This document shows, in pieces, positions 24,351 to 35,086 of a stretch of 64,000 bases of DNA. The stretch comes from Nematostella vectensis (lineage: Eukaryota > Cnidaria > Anthozoa > Actiniaria > Edwardsiidae), in contig NC_064039.1 in the NCBI RefSeq assembly GCF_932526225.1, positions 11,178,139-11,242,138 on the forward strand, in the 5' to 3' direction. How positions within the stretch are numbered: position 1 is the stretch's first letter; every line of letters starts with the position of its first letter. Both the position numbers and the translations under genes were made by a program. Below the pieces are notes generated by a model that saw nothing but the letters and a program-made list of their open reading frames with translations, was not told the origin of the DNA and did no database searches.

Positions 24351-26611
24351 GCCATTCTGTATTATAAGCCAGGTGGTTCCTGGGGGCAAGCGCAAAAACG
24401 GACGCTCGCCCCAGGGAACCACGCGGCTTAAAATACAAGATGGCCGATCACCGAAAGGAGAGGGCTTTTCGCGATAATAAAACACCGAGTACCGTCTGCA
24501 AGCAGGCTAGCTCACTTATACATATATTTTCGGGTGGGCCTCGTTGGGACCTCGCTTGCTCCTCTCCGCACTTCTTTCTTTTTGTTATTGTTTATTATGT
24601 TTTACTGTGTATCAGTATGAAAGAAGCCTCTATAAATGAAAATTAAAAAATAAATATCCACAACGAGCAAACAAGTCTGACACACTGTACTGTATCTTTG
24701 TTTTTTTCTGTTATTATTGATAGTTTAAAAGTTTTAACTATTTAATTAAATAAATAAAATAAAAACATCAAACCCTTGTTTAATATTTATCTATTTTTTA
24801 TGTATGGCTCCTTTAATTTAGTCTGTTTAGTGAGTGGTCTTATTTTTCTTATTATTATCATTCAATTATAATTATGACAATAATAATGATAATAATAATG
24901 TTGTCACTATTATTATTATTATACGAGTGCCTAAATGGATCACATAGAATTTTATAGAGTTTTATTCAAGTTGAGCACTTTGGGTCCCGGTGAAAGAATT
25001 CCAGCTAGAAATCTTTGGCTTTGATAAACTGTAAATTGTGATGCATGATTGTTCATAAATATATATTCTGCTTTAATTTTACTTACTCCATTTTCCCACA
25101 TCCTGGAGAAAAGAGATAACGGTACTCATTCACTCACATACTTTCGCGAATACTTGTGTTTTGAAGCTCTGAAGAGAGTCCTGAAGGGGTAAAACGGGAG
25201 CCGGGATCACCTTATTTTGGGCCGGGAAAACTGATTCTGACAAAGAAAGAGAAGATTTCGTACACGATTTTTAAATATGTTTGAGACCAAGAGAGCATAT
25301 AATAAGAGAGGGACACTTTGGTATTACCCGCGCGCCATGTCGATTCCGAATCCGGCTATTTTTAGTACCCACCACTGCACGTGAGCATTTTTACTCACCC
25401 TACCCCCATGCTTTAGCACTTACATCTTGTTGTTTGCCACTATTTTGTGACATGAAACCGAAAAAAAAAACACCCTATTTGCACAGATACCATCGAAAAT
25501 GTCATTCTAGCATCAAGGATACGGGCAGTTGCAGTTTATTAAGGGAATGTAGTACTTCGAGGATTGCAAGATTTCCAAAACGAGATTATAACATAGCTAC
25601 ATTCTAACACGCGCTCTGATTGGCTAATTTTCTATGAACAAGAAATGGATATACCATAGAGATATACCATAAAAGAAAAAAATCATTGCTGACAACAAAA
25701 AGTTCGCCAGATAAATACTAGTTGCGACTTTTCGGTAACTCTACAACCTTTATACTTCTTTTTTGAGCTGCATCATTCTACAAATGTTGAACGAGGACGC
25801 AGATTTCCCGTGTTTTTCCCTTGAAGTAAGGGAAAATGTTGTACCAATGGCAATGTTTTTAGAGAGCGAAAGTCGCTGATTTGCAAATCTTTCGGAAAAG
25901 GAACTAGAAAGCATTTTGTCGGAGAAACAATCAGAAAAGACAAAAAAGACAACAAACTGGTGTGTCTCCACGTTTAAAGGTACGGTGCTATATATTTGAA
26001 TTAAAACATTATTAAGAATTGTAACAACATAAAATCAAAATCTGCACTTTTGCACTTACGTGATATTTTCTTAGTAACGGTATAAAATGATAGAAAAACA
26101 TGCATCATTTGCCTTCTTCGGCCCTTTTTCTAAATTTGTGGTTAGCGGTATTTGTACCTTGATATAAGATCTGGTCATTTACGAGAAATTATTCTGCTAG
26201 TGCGCCTACACTTTTACGGGAGTTTTCTTAATTTACCCTATCTACCCTATTTACCCTTACTTTTAATTTACCCTAAAAAAATGAGTTGTCATTTTTTTAC
26301 CGATACGCTTATTTAAAAAAAAGCACGGATATAACCATTCTATGGTCTTGTCAATTTGAACTTTTTCGAGATCAAAAACGAAACTTGTCGACGAAATGGA
26401 AGATTACTTGCAGTCTCTTGACCTGGTTGAATATAGACAGTCTTTTCTGTAGCTATATGGTTAATTTGATAACGAGTTGTCACCGCTTGATATCTGTATT
26501 AAGCATAACGGACTTATCTACCGCTTGAAGTGTTTGTTATAAAACCATTGACTCAAAGTGGACATGTTCTACTTTATCAACTTTTATTCAAGAAGACCAT
26601 ATGTATACTCT

Positions 26612-27012
26612 CCTATGCTCTCCGTAAATTTACCATGCTCTCTGATGTTCCCCGTAAATTTACCATGCTCTCTGATGCTCTCCAGCTACCATGCTCTCTG
26701 TGCTCTTCGTAAAATTACCGCGCTCTCTGATGCTATCCGTAAATTTACCGTTCTCTCTGAGGCTTTCCGTAAATTTACCACGCTCGCTGGTGTTCTCAGT
26801 GAATTTACTATTCTCTCTAATGCTCTCCGTAAATTTAACATGCTCTCTGATGCTCTCCGTAAACTTGCCACGCTCTCGGATGCTCTCCGTAAACTTACCA
26901 CGCTCTCTGATGCTTCTTGTAAATTGACCATGCTCTCTGATGCTTCTCGTAAATTCACCATGCTCTCTGATGCTTCTCGTAAGTTTACCATGCTCTCTGA
27001 TGCTTCTCGTAC
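26612..27012 (+). repeat. 30-bp minisatellite array B1
   Basis: About 13 tandem units of 30 bp built on GCTCTCCGTAAATTTACCAT plus GCTCTCTGAT. A period divisible by three with no internal stop keeps several frames open on both strands, which yields four overlapping repetitive open frames that are artefacts of the array. The unit recurs in reverse complement at 30812-30962. Confidence 0.92.
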
Positions 27013-27715
27013 CAACAGACCAAGGTAAATTTACAGAGAACATCAGAACAAGATAAATTTATGAGGAGCATTAAATAAATTCACGAGGAGAATCGGAGCA
27101 AGAAAACTTACTGGAAGAATCAGAAGTGTGACGCACTCCGAGCTGCTTATATCGCTGGCGAACAAACAACGCCGACGCGCTAGCCGTGATAAACGCAGGG
27201 AACGACATACGGAAATCAAAAATAAATAAATCTGACACACAAAAACCTTCTGGCTGATCCGTAAGAGCTGGATAAGTTGCTTTTTTGTTGTTGTTAATTT
27301 GCGCCAACAGCCGGGATGCGCGCTACTTTGGCACCCAAAAAGTTATGTGATCAAAGTTAGTGCAAGTTGCCTATCATCATTAGCTAGCTAACGTTAGCGT
27401 TCAGGTGCTTCAGACTTAAGTAGTTGGAAAGTGAAAATGCTAGTCACGTGACGGGAGTTGCGTGACAGATGCTTGAGTCTCCGCCGCTGATCTTCTTGGG
27501 TTGGTTCTGGGAATAATACATCTGCGTCTTGTCTCCTATAGCAACATTTTAGAACCAATATAATACTCTTTTTATTGGTAATAATTAACGGGAACTATGT
27601 TTTAGCGTATCCTTCGACCCCGAATGACTGTGTGTCTTCACATCGTATAAACTTATTATGTGAGCTTGAATTGTGACATAAGTACTTTCGATGAAAAAAA
27701 ATGTTGTAGACAGGG

Positions 27716-28085
27716 GTGATCACTCTATCTTTTAGGTTATAAAATCCTACCGACCGCTATCCCTTATGGGGTATTCAAAAATTATTCCACCTCTTCTGTT
27801 ATCCCTAAGGGGTACCCACACTAGTGGATCATGATATCCTAATAGAACTGGACATGAAAGTTGTCAGAAAAGAGATGTGCAGTATCAAAGAAAATCAGAA
27901 AAAACTGAAAAAAAATGTTTTTTAGTGCTTTAAGGTTACAAATTGCATGGACCACTCCCATCTATCAAGAATTTAAAAAATGGCTGTTGGTCACACCCAA
28001 AGAGTTAAAATTGATTTTGCTGACAATCACTCATCCCTGTTTGCTTTTATGGGAGTCCCCCATGCTATGAAACCACCTTCTATAT
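27716..28085 (+). repeat. Dispersed repeat, copy 1 of 2 (direct; see 52815-53115)
   Basis: Aligned landmarks in the same order in both copies: a CACACTAGTGGATCAT block, AGAGATGTGC, TTTTTAGTGCTT, TTGGTCACACCCAAA, TTGATTTTGCTGA and TGTTTGCTTTTATGGGA. The second copy carries the diverged versions. This is probably a fragment of an old mobile element. No open frame survives. Confidence 0.65.
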
Positions 28086-28970
28086 AAACAGAAATTAGAT
28101 TACTGTCGAAAAAAACTAATGAAAAAAGTGTCCTCAATTTGATGCAGTCATTTTCATGTACACAGGAGATAATTAAGGAATTCTGAACATATATCCATTT
28201 TTTCTAGAAAAACATTTTTTTTACAATCATTATTGTTTTTATCTATTTTTCAATGCTATAATGACACTGAAGATTGGAAAATATGAGGCAGGCCTTTAAA
28301 ACTTGTTAGTAGATCTCTGCCTAATAAATACATAGGCTTTTAAATTATAGCACCCTTTTACAGTAAATGGAAGTCTGTTGTTTATGCAAGTATGAAATGA
28401 TTTTACCTGGTTTCCTTGACGCATACATCCTGCAGCAATATTCCTGCCATTCAGCTGAGGCTTCACTCTTTTGGGCAAGTGTGTATATTACTATCCACTG
28501 AAAACAGCTTGCCACCCTGGCTGCCATTCTGTTTCTGCTGTCTTGGTGTGGCTATGGGCAAGTCACTTTATTTGCTCATCAGTGAAGCTAGGCATCTATA
28601 ATTTTAATAATAAAGAGTCATAATTCTTACAGTTACTTTGGAATACCCAGGGGGCTGTTAATTAAGAATCATCATTCACCATTTGATATCACTGATGGGG
28701 TTGTCAACACAAATCCCTAGAAAATAAAATTGCAGCAAAAGACAATCCATTGCTTTATGCAGAAAATAAATAAATAAATAAATTAAATAATTAATTAATA
28801 ATTTAAATTTAATAATTAATTAATAAATAAATTAAATAATTAATGAATGTTTAACTTCATTAATCCTTGGCACATAATAATAATAGTAAATTTTACATAT
28901 CACACCTAAATGTATATAAGCTGAGCTGTTCAAGTTTGTCACATTTTTTCTCCAACTCCTTGATATATTT

Positions 28971-29002
28971 GCTGGTTGATAAACAACAGTTTATCAACCA
29001 GC
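28971..29002. repeat. Perfect 13-bp hairpin
   Basis: GCTGGTTGATAAA at 28971-28983 and its exact reverse complement at 28990-29002, separated by CAACAG. It is not followed by a T-run in a way that suggests function, and no gene is nearby. Confidence 0.8.
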
Positions 29003-29289
29003 TATCTGGTCATGGTCAGAGTGAAATGATGGTAATGGAACACTGGCCAGTATTTTAAGAAAAAAAAATATTCCCTTCCAATCTTAAATCAGATAATTTA
29101 AATCACAAGATTAACACATAGAAAGTCCTGCTTTTTACTGATATATATTAGATACTATAACTTAAGAACTGCTGTGTTGAACCTTGATTATTGCATCCAA
29201 GACTTGACAATATCAGATAATATCACATATAGACTCGTTCTACAAACGTGACAGTCACAGTAGATTTTGTAGTCGAATATATCAGCTAT

Positions 29290-30140
29290 CTGCTGGAGGA
29301 ATCTCTATAGATATCTATAAGATTCTAATAAGATAATCTCCGATAATATCCCAATATCAAGGGTTCAGTAGAGGGAAAGGGGGGGGGGTTCTAAATAGAC
29401 ATCTAGTAGATTCTAATAAGATAATCTCCGATAGTATCACAATATCGAGGGTCCAGCAGAGGGAAGGAGGGTATCTAAACAGACTTCTAGCAGATTCTAA
29501 TAAGATAATCTCCGATAATATCACAATATCGAGGGTCCAGCAGAAGGAAAGGGGGGTTTCTAAATAGAAATAAATATCTTTAGATTATAATAAGATAATC
29601 TTCGATAATATCAAAATATCGAGGGTTCAGCAGAAGGAAAGGGGGGTTTCTAAATAGACATCTAGTAGATTCTAATAAAATAATCTCCGATAGTATCACA
29701 GTATCGAGGGTCCAGCAGAGAGGACGAAGGAATTTCTATAGCTATGTATTAGATTCTAATAAGATAATCTCCGATAATATTGCAATATCGAGGGTTCAGC
29801 AGAAGGAAAGGGGGGTTTCTAATAGACATCTAGTAGATTCTAATAAGATAATCTCCGATAATATCACAATATCGAGGGGTAAAGCAGAGGGAAGGAGGGT
29901 ATCTAAATAGACATCTAGCAGATTCTAATAAAATAATCTCCAATAATATCACAATATCGAGGGTCCAGAAGAAGGAAAGGGGGGTTTCTAAATAGATAGC
30001 TAGTACTGTAGATTATAATAAAATAATCTCCGATTATATCACAATATCGAGGGTCCAGCAAAGGGAAGGAGGATATCTAAATAGATAGCTAGTACTGTAG
30101 ATTATAATAAGATAATCTCCGATAATATCACAATATTAAG
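29290..30140 (+). repeat. 84-90 bp satellite, ten units
   Basis: Landmark GATTCTAATAAGATAATCTC (or GATTATAATAA...) starts at 29321, 29409, 29493, 29583, 29668, 29752, 29836, 29921, 30011 and 30100, giving spacings of 84-90 bp. Each unit continues with CGATAATATCACAATATCGA and a G-rich stretch (AAAGGGGGG). Unit-length differences come mainly from the G-tract and an AGTACT insertion in the last units. Confidence 0.93.
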
Positions 30141-30550
30141 GGAAGAAAGGGTACTTTGAAAGAACAAGCGGAATTCGATGGTGATATTAGGAAGAGTATC
30201 TTCGAATCATTCGAAGATTGACGAGAATCGTGCGCCAGATGAACTGACCACCTGTTTAGAACTAAGCGGCGTTCCAAGCGAACCTTTCGAGGACTTTCAA
30301 TTTTACTGCTAGCAATCCCGAGGAAGAGGAGATTGAACCACTAGCAAAATCTTTCAGGAAGTTCCCTGTTCACGCTACTCTTTTGCGAGTGTGTGATGTA
30401 GCAGTTAGAGGTTTTTATGATTCTTCACCCTCTTCGTTATTTGCTCTCGAATAATGGTCCTCTCTGTTACTTCAAGCTCTTTAATCTTTATTTAGCTGTT
30501 TAGTAGTAAATTTTCGGGGACATATCGGGGCATTTGGCTTAGTGCATGAC

Positions 30551-30796
30551 AGCCGCATTGTCCCCAGTTTACTTCCGGTCGATTACGTTACAATCTCGGA
30601 TGATTTTTAACGGGAAACGCGAAAAATATTTCGAAATATTGAAAGCAGTGTGTATATTGCAAGTTTCTTCGAGGATGTGATTGATAATTTAGAGCGGATG
30701 GCATGTTAAATATCTCGGGTTATAATAGATTCTTTTGTCTTTTAACGGTTGAGGTTTGCGTCGGACCTCCGGAAGTGAACTGGTGACAATGCGGCT
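30551..30796. mobile_element. MITE-like element with 28-bp terminal inverted repeats
   Basis: The left end AGCCGCATTGTCCCCAGTTT (continuing ACTTCCGG) matches the reverse complement of the right end GTGACAATGCGGCT with preceding CCGGAAGTGAACTG, with two mismatches. The element is 246 bp and has no coding capacity. I could not find a clear target-site duplication, so the superfamily is not assigned. Confidence 0.65.
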
Positions 30797-30811
30797 TTAA
30801 GAGCGGAACAT

Positions 30812-30962
30812 CAGCATGGTAAATTTACGGAGAGCATCAGAGAGCTAGTAAATTTACGGAGAGCATCAGAGAGCTAGTAAATTTACGGAGACCATCAGAG
30901 AGCATGGTAAATTTACAGGGAGCATCAGAGAGCAGTAAATTTACGGAGAGCTTCAGAGAGCA
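30812..30962 (-). repeat. 30-bp minisatellite array B2, inverted relative to B1
   Basis: Five units of ATGGTAAATTTACGGAGAGC plus ATCAGAGAGC, the reverse complement of the B1 unit at 26612-27012. The array starts 16 bp after the MITE end at 30796. Confidence 0.9.
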
Positions 30963-31618
30963 GGTGTGGCCAAATCGTGTATTCATTTAATTTATGTATA
31001 ACTTAACCACATGTTATACAAACGGACAAATAAAATAACACTTGTTTCATTTAAAAGAGTTCCGGTTTTTATAGTTGTCAGGGTTTTTAACGATGTTCAC
31101 ATTCCCAACCGCCCCAAATAGGCATTTTTATAAACATGGCTATAGACTGTGTGATTTCGGCCATTCATCAAGGAACCAGACTCTGGATTAGGTACGTAAA
31201 AATGGCTTAGACGAACTAATATTATAAAGGAACCCTCGATTTAATGAGTAAGGGCCATTTTTAAGAAAGTTCGCTAGAAACTATAGCTTAATTGCCCCTT
31301 CTGGAAGGTGTAACATAGTGCATTTTTAAATGGTATTCCCAAAAAATAAAAATGCTCGTTTTACTTACTAAAATTAATGAAGTGCCAGATAATTCCCGTT
31401 ACTTAGCCATTTTCTAACAAGTGCAAAAGTGCAGATTTTGATTTTTAGTTGTTTGTGCACTTTGAAAGGATAATCGTTAAGAAATACGGTAAAATTTCTA
31501 AATAGTAACAGTGACAGTGACAACAACAACAATACCAATGAAACAGTTTTGCGAACTTTGTTGATTTATTATAAACAAACAATCAATTCTAACCTTTTTC
31601 CTGTATAATTACAGCTTG

Positions 31619-32734
31619 GTGCAAGGAAAACCAAAGACGTACTCCTGTAGAAGACATAAGCCTTGGACAACTTGATGTAAACCTCCGTCGTTTTTACGCT
31701 GAAGCAAGAAAAATAAACGGAGAAATGTACAGCAAGAAGGAACTACTCGGCTTTCGGCATGCCATTGAACGCCATCTCAACCAGCCACCCTTGTCGAGAA
31801 GCCTTAAGCTGTCTACCGACCCTAGATTCAAGCGGTCAAACGAGATGCTGGATGCTCAGCTTGTACAGGCCTTGAGAACACCAAGCACAAATCCGCCATC
31901 GAGGATGAAGTCCTAAAAAAGCTCAAAACTTCCAAGACACTTTCTCCGGATAAACCATCCAGTCTCCTAAGAAATGTGTGGTTCCACGTGGTCCTGCACT
32001 TTTGTAGAAGAGGTAGAGAGGGTCAGCGAGCGTTGAAAAAAAAAAAACAAGCTTCCTGTTTGAACAAGATGCAAGCGGCCGGCGCTACGTAACTATGTCG
32101 CACTACGAAGCGACAAAGAACCATCCTGGAGGATGAACGACACCGCGAGTTTAGAGAAACAAGCACGAATGTACGAGACAGACCACCAATATGATGGCTT
32201 CAAAGCTTTTCAATTGTATATTTCGAAACTGAATCCCAAATGTGAAACATTTCTCCAGTTTCCAAAGAAATGCTGGTGTCCCGACGACGACGTGTGGTTT
32301 GACAACAAGCCTGTCGGAGTAAACAAACTGGACGGTATGATGAAAGAGATAAGCCGTGAATCAAACCTCTCACGTCAATACACAAACCACTGTGTCAGAG
32401 CCACTGATATCACTATGTCTAATGCTGGAGTTCCAAACCGCCATATTATGGCCATTTCTGGCCATAGAAACGAGCAAAGCTTGGCGCACTACAACACACG
32501 GCCGTCCACAGAGCTAGCTTCACCATTGCTCCGATGTTATTTCACGCAGTTTGACCAGGACAGTCCGTAGTCCCGATGAATCCTCAACAAACAGCAGTGA
32601 GTCTTTCGACGGCTGTCCAGCAGAAGAATGTGGTCGTTGATGTTACCAAGAGCCAAGGAATGCTATTTGTATCCTTGTTCAGTAACTGCACAATCCAAAA
32701 TGTGCAGGTTGTAATGGAAAAAAGTGATCACTGA
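31619..32734 (+). pseudogene. Crypton-type tyrosine recombinase (DUF3504/KIAA1958-like), frame-broken remnant
   Basis: An AG acceptor at 31617-31618 precedes a coding-like block. The frame runs through LRRFYAEARKINGEMYSKKE and an AIERHLNQPP motif to 31914, continues one frame away (EDEVLKKLKTSKTLSPDK, about 31880-32036), returns after a 12-A run at about 32037-32049, and stops at 32570. Beyond that, a further shifted frame (32576-32734) encodes FVSLFSNCTIQNVQ, which resembles the usual C-terminal tail of these proteins. The tyrosine recombinase signature is visible: HCVR (H-x-x-R) at about residue 88 of the 32133 frame, then HIMAISGHRN, then the candidate nucleophile Tyr in LAHYNTRP. At least three frame breaks argue for decay; sequencing errors in the A-run are an alternative for one of them. 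No N-terminal exon was found. It could be a Crypton or a domesticated relative. Confidence 0.75.
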
Positions 32735-33941
32735 AATCGAACTGCAAGTCATTCCCAGAAAAAAGAGACAACATGGCCGCCACGCATGCGTAATAGTGCA
32801 CATACAAAGTCAAAATGGCTGCCATTTATTATAAGGAAATGTGGGGAGACATCACAATTTATCAAATTTTCTCGTTTCAGAGATTTTGGGCTCACGATGC
32901 AGGGCTCGAAACCCTTGCCATTCGAGTGATACACTTTCCGTTCAAACGATGCCAGAGAAAGCCCTATAATTGTTCCTTGGACATTGCACTTTTGTTCGCT
33001 TGAGATCATACAATCCTCCATACATTTTCTGCAATTTCATTGAAATCGGGCATAAAAGTAGTCGTTTAAAAGGTAGAACTGTTCGCCGCATCACAGGTGC
33101 AGGACTCGAAAATGGCGCCTCCAACCTTGTTTCTTTCCTTAGTAGGGGGAGAGAAGTCATATATTCCGTTACGAAAACCCCCCAAAATCGTATATTACAC
33201 ATAAATATGACAACAACAAGGCATGTTCTAAGTTTTAAGGCAATTTTATTGGCAATGTTTCACAAAAAATCGCGACTTCAATCCACTCGTTTTAGCTCTA
33301 AGAATAACAGCCGAGTCCAAGCTACGAACAAGCTTCAAAACCATTGCCTGGGCTACCTGTGGTGGGTGGGGAACAGAAATAAATTGATTCTAGCATAACA
33401 TTATTGCGCATTGGAATTATAATTTTAAACAAAGAACAACTTAGTCTAGAAATCTCCATAAATATCTGATTCAGGGTCGTCATGTGAATACGGCCTATTT
33501 GCCATCTATATTGGTGTCTGGATCTTTTAGGGGTAAACATTTCTGTTGACCATACCCAATACATTACAGTTAATACACCCTTTACAATACGTAGATAAAA
33601 AGCCCTTTTTAAAATGCTGTTGAGAGAATTAATATATTACATCTCAGCTTGGTTTGCGACTTTTAGTCAATGGACTAAATGCTCGGGAATTCCTAATTTA
33701 TTCAAATAACCAACAAATTGTCGACCTAGTGAGTTCAAAGTATTCAATATTTGTTGAGAAAGGGCAAGGCAATCTGAATTGAGCTTTGTTGTCGATGTTG
33801 AATGTTTTCTGTTATCAATATACACTATAAAATCGTAATTATGCAGCTAAATGTAAATTTTCAACCTTGTGAGTTCAAAGTATTCTATATCTGTTTAGAA
33901 AGGGCAAGCCAATTTAAATTGAGAATGTTTTTCCTTGCTTG
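32735..33941. other. Region 3' of the recombinase remnant, non-coding
   Basis: Possibly the 3' part of the element. The open frame at 32970-33398 has no recognisable domain and is matched by antisense frames. Two diverged direct repeats (GTGAGTTCAAAGTATTC followed by GAGAAAGGGCAAG-like sequence) lie at about 33730-33790 and 33880-33935. Confidence 0.4.
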
Positions 33942-35086
33942 TGTCTACAAAACGAAGACCTAAAACCAAATACCTAAAACCTGTGACCCCAAAAGCTACG
34001 ACCCCTAAAGCTACGGACTCCCCCCCCCCCCCCCCCAAAAAAAAAAATACAGTTATTATTTAGTCTACCTTGTTTCCCAAATGGCTACACAGTGCGAAAG
34101 TTTCATATGGAGGAAATATTCTCATGTGCGCGCCAATGAACTATTTTTAACCGTCGTTTTTTTGTCCCATTTAAAATTGTAGTTGCACACATTTTTCAGA
34201 CACGCTCCTTTGCCCGAAAAATTATCCCAAAAACTCTCCCAGTACACCTAACAGACCCGGCAATTACCGGTAATTTAGAAAAATGCCCCCAGAAAAGTTT
34301 TCGAAATCCCTGGCGAGGAAGAGTGTTTATCAAAACAAAGCTTTTGCGTAGCATGCCGATAAGGGGTTCCCGACAAGTAAATTATAATTTCCAAAGTTTA
34401 TGAATAGATTGGCTAAATATTTATTGAAATCCTAGTTTTGTCGATGTCTGTAGACAACTTGCACCCAAAAAATTGCTGTGGCATCGACATTTTTCGAAAG
34501 AAAGACAATAACAAGTACATAAAGTCTCATTTTGTAGAGAAACTTCTTATAATTTCGCAAAGCTGTTTATATGTTTAGGCGCACTGTGACAGCTAAATGT
34601 CAAATCATTTGACAGAGATGAAACCTGATTGGTTGGAAGGAAATCTGATAAAATGATGTAAGCCTTGATTGGCCCACTTTATACCTGGCAGTGGAATGGT
34701 TTTCTCTGTGATGGAAACTTTCTACAACTCGACATAACTAAAACATGGAGCGATTTCCCGAAAGTTAGCGGGGAATTAAAATTTTGGAAGAAACACCCGA
34801 AAATGTTTACCGGGTGACATTCCGGTTTCTAAGTTTATCGGCGTTTTAAGAAACGACCACCTGGAAACACAAGTAGTTCCCTTTTTCCCATTAAAAAAAA
34901 ACTAATTGAATAAGCTTATTATCTCATAAGGATCACTGATTCCACGTGAAACTTCCACGCTGTGTAGCCATTTTGGGAAACAAGTTAGGCTAAATAATAA
35001 CGGCAAAATTTTGGGGTTCGTTGCTTTTGGGGTCGTAGCTTTTGGGGTCACAGGTTTTAGGTTTTAGGTCTTCGTTTTGTAGACAC
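33942..35086. mobile_element. Foldback-type element with long terminal inverted repeats
   Basis: The left end GTGTCTACAAAACGAAGACC, with following ACCTGTGACCCCAAAAGCTA, is mirrored by the right end (35005-35086), which reads AGCTTTTGGGGTCACAGG and ends TTCGTTTTGTAGACAC. After the C-tract at 34019-34037, the inner part also pairs: TTATTATTTAGTCTACCTTG near 34055 faces the reverse complement of 34974-35000, along with the TGGCTACACAG block. Arms are roughly 170 bp and the total about 1.14 kb. No transposase frame is present, so it is non-autonomous. No clean target duplication is seen. Confidence 0.75.

Larger units (their letters stand above)
21471..26611. other. Gene-free stretch with dispersed repeats
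   Basis: No coding exon could be supported. Present here are a diverged repeat (22408-22650), a CTCTATTG-rich low-complexity patch (22920-22995), a roughly 65-bp inverted motif in 24355-24430 (AGGTGGTTCCTGGGGGCAAG facing CTCGCCCCAGGGAACCAC), an (ATA/ATT)n-rich stretch at 24840-24925, and a 70-bp block at 26030-26095 that recurs inverted near 31380-31450. Confidence 0.45.
27013..29289. other. Gene-free interval between arrays
   Basis: Contains a dispersed repeat at 27716-28085, a taata/aatta-rich stretch at 28760-28850 and a perfect hairpin at 28971-29002. The remaining sequence shows no protein-like frame. Confidence 0.45.

Noticed and set aside
26558..27043. Several 78-156 codon repetitive frames on both strands
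   Set aside because: All follow from a 30-bp repeat lacking stops; frames on both strands are open simultaneously.
29290..30140. CRISPR-like regular spacing
   Set aside because: Units are satellite repeats with conserved 'spacers' in a eukaryotic context; no cas genes.
32970..33398. 142-codon frame 3' of the recombinase remnant
   Set aside because: No recognisable domain; antisense frames are equally open; likely element UTR or unrelated.
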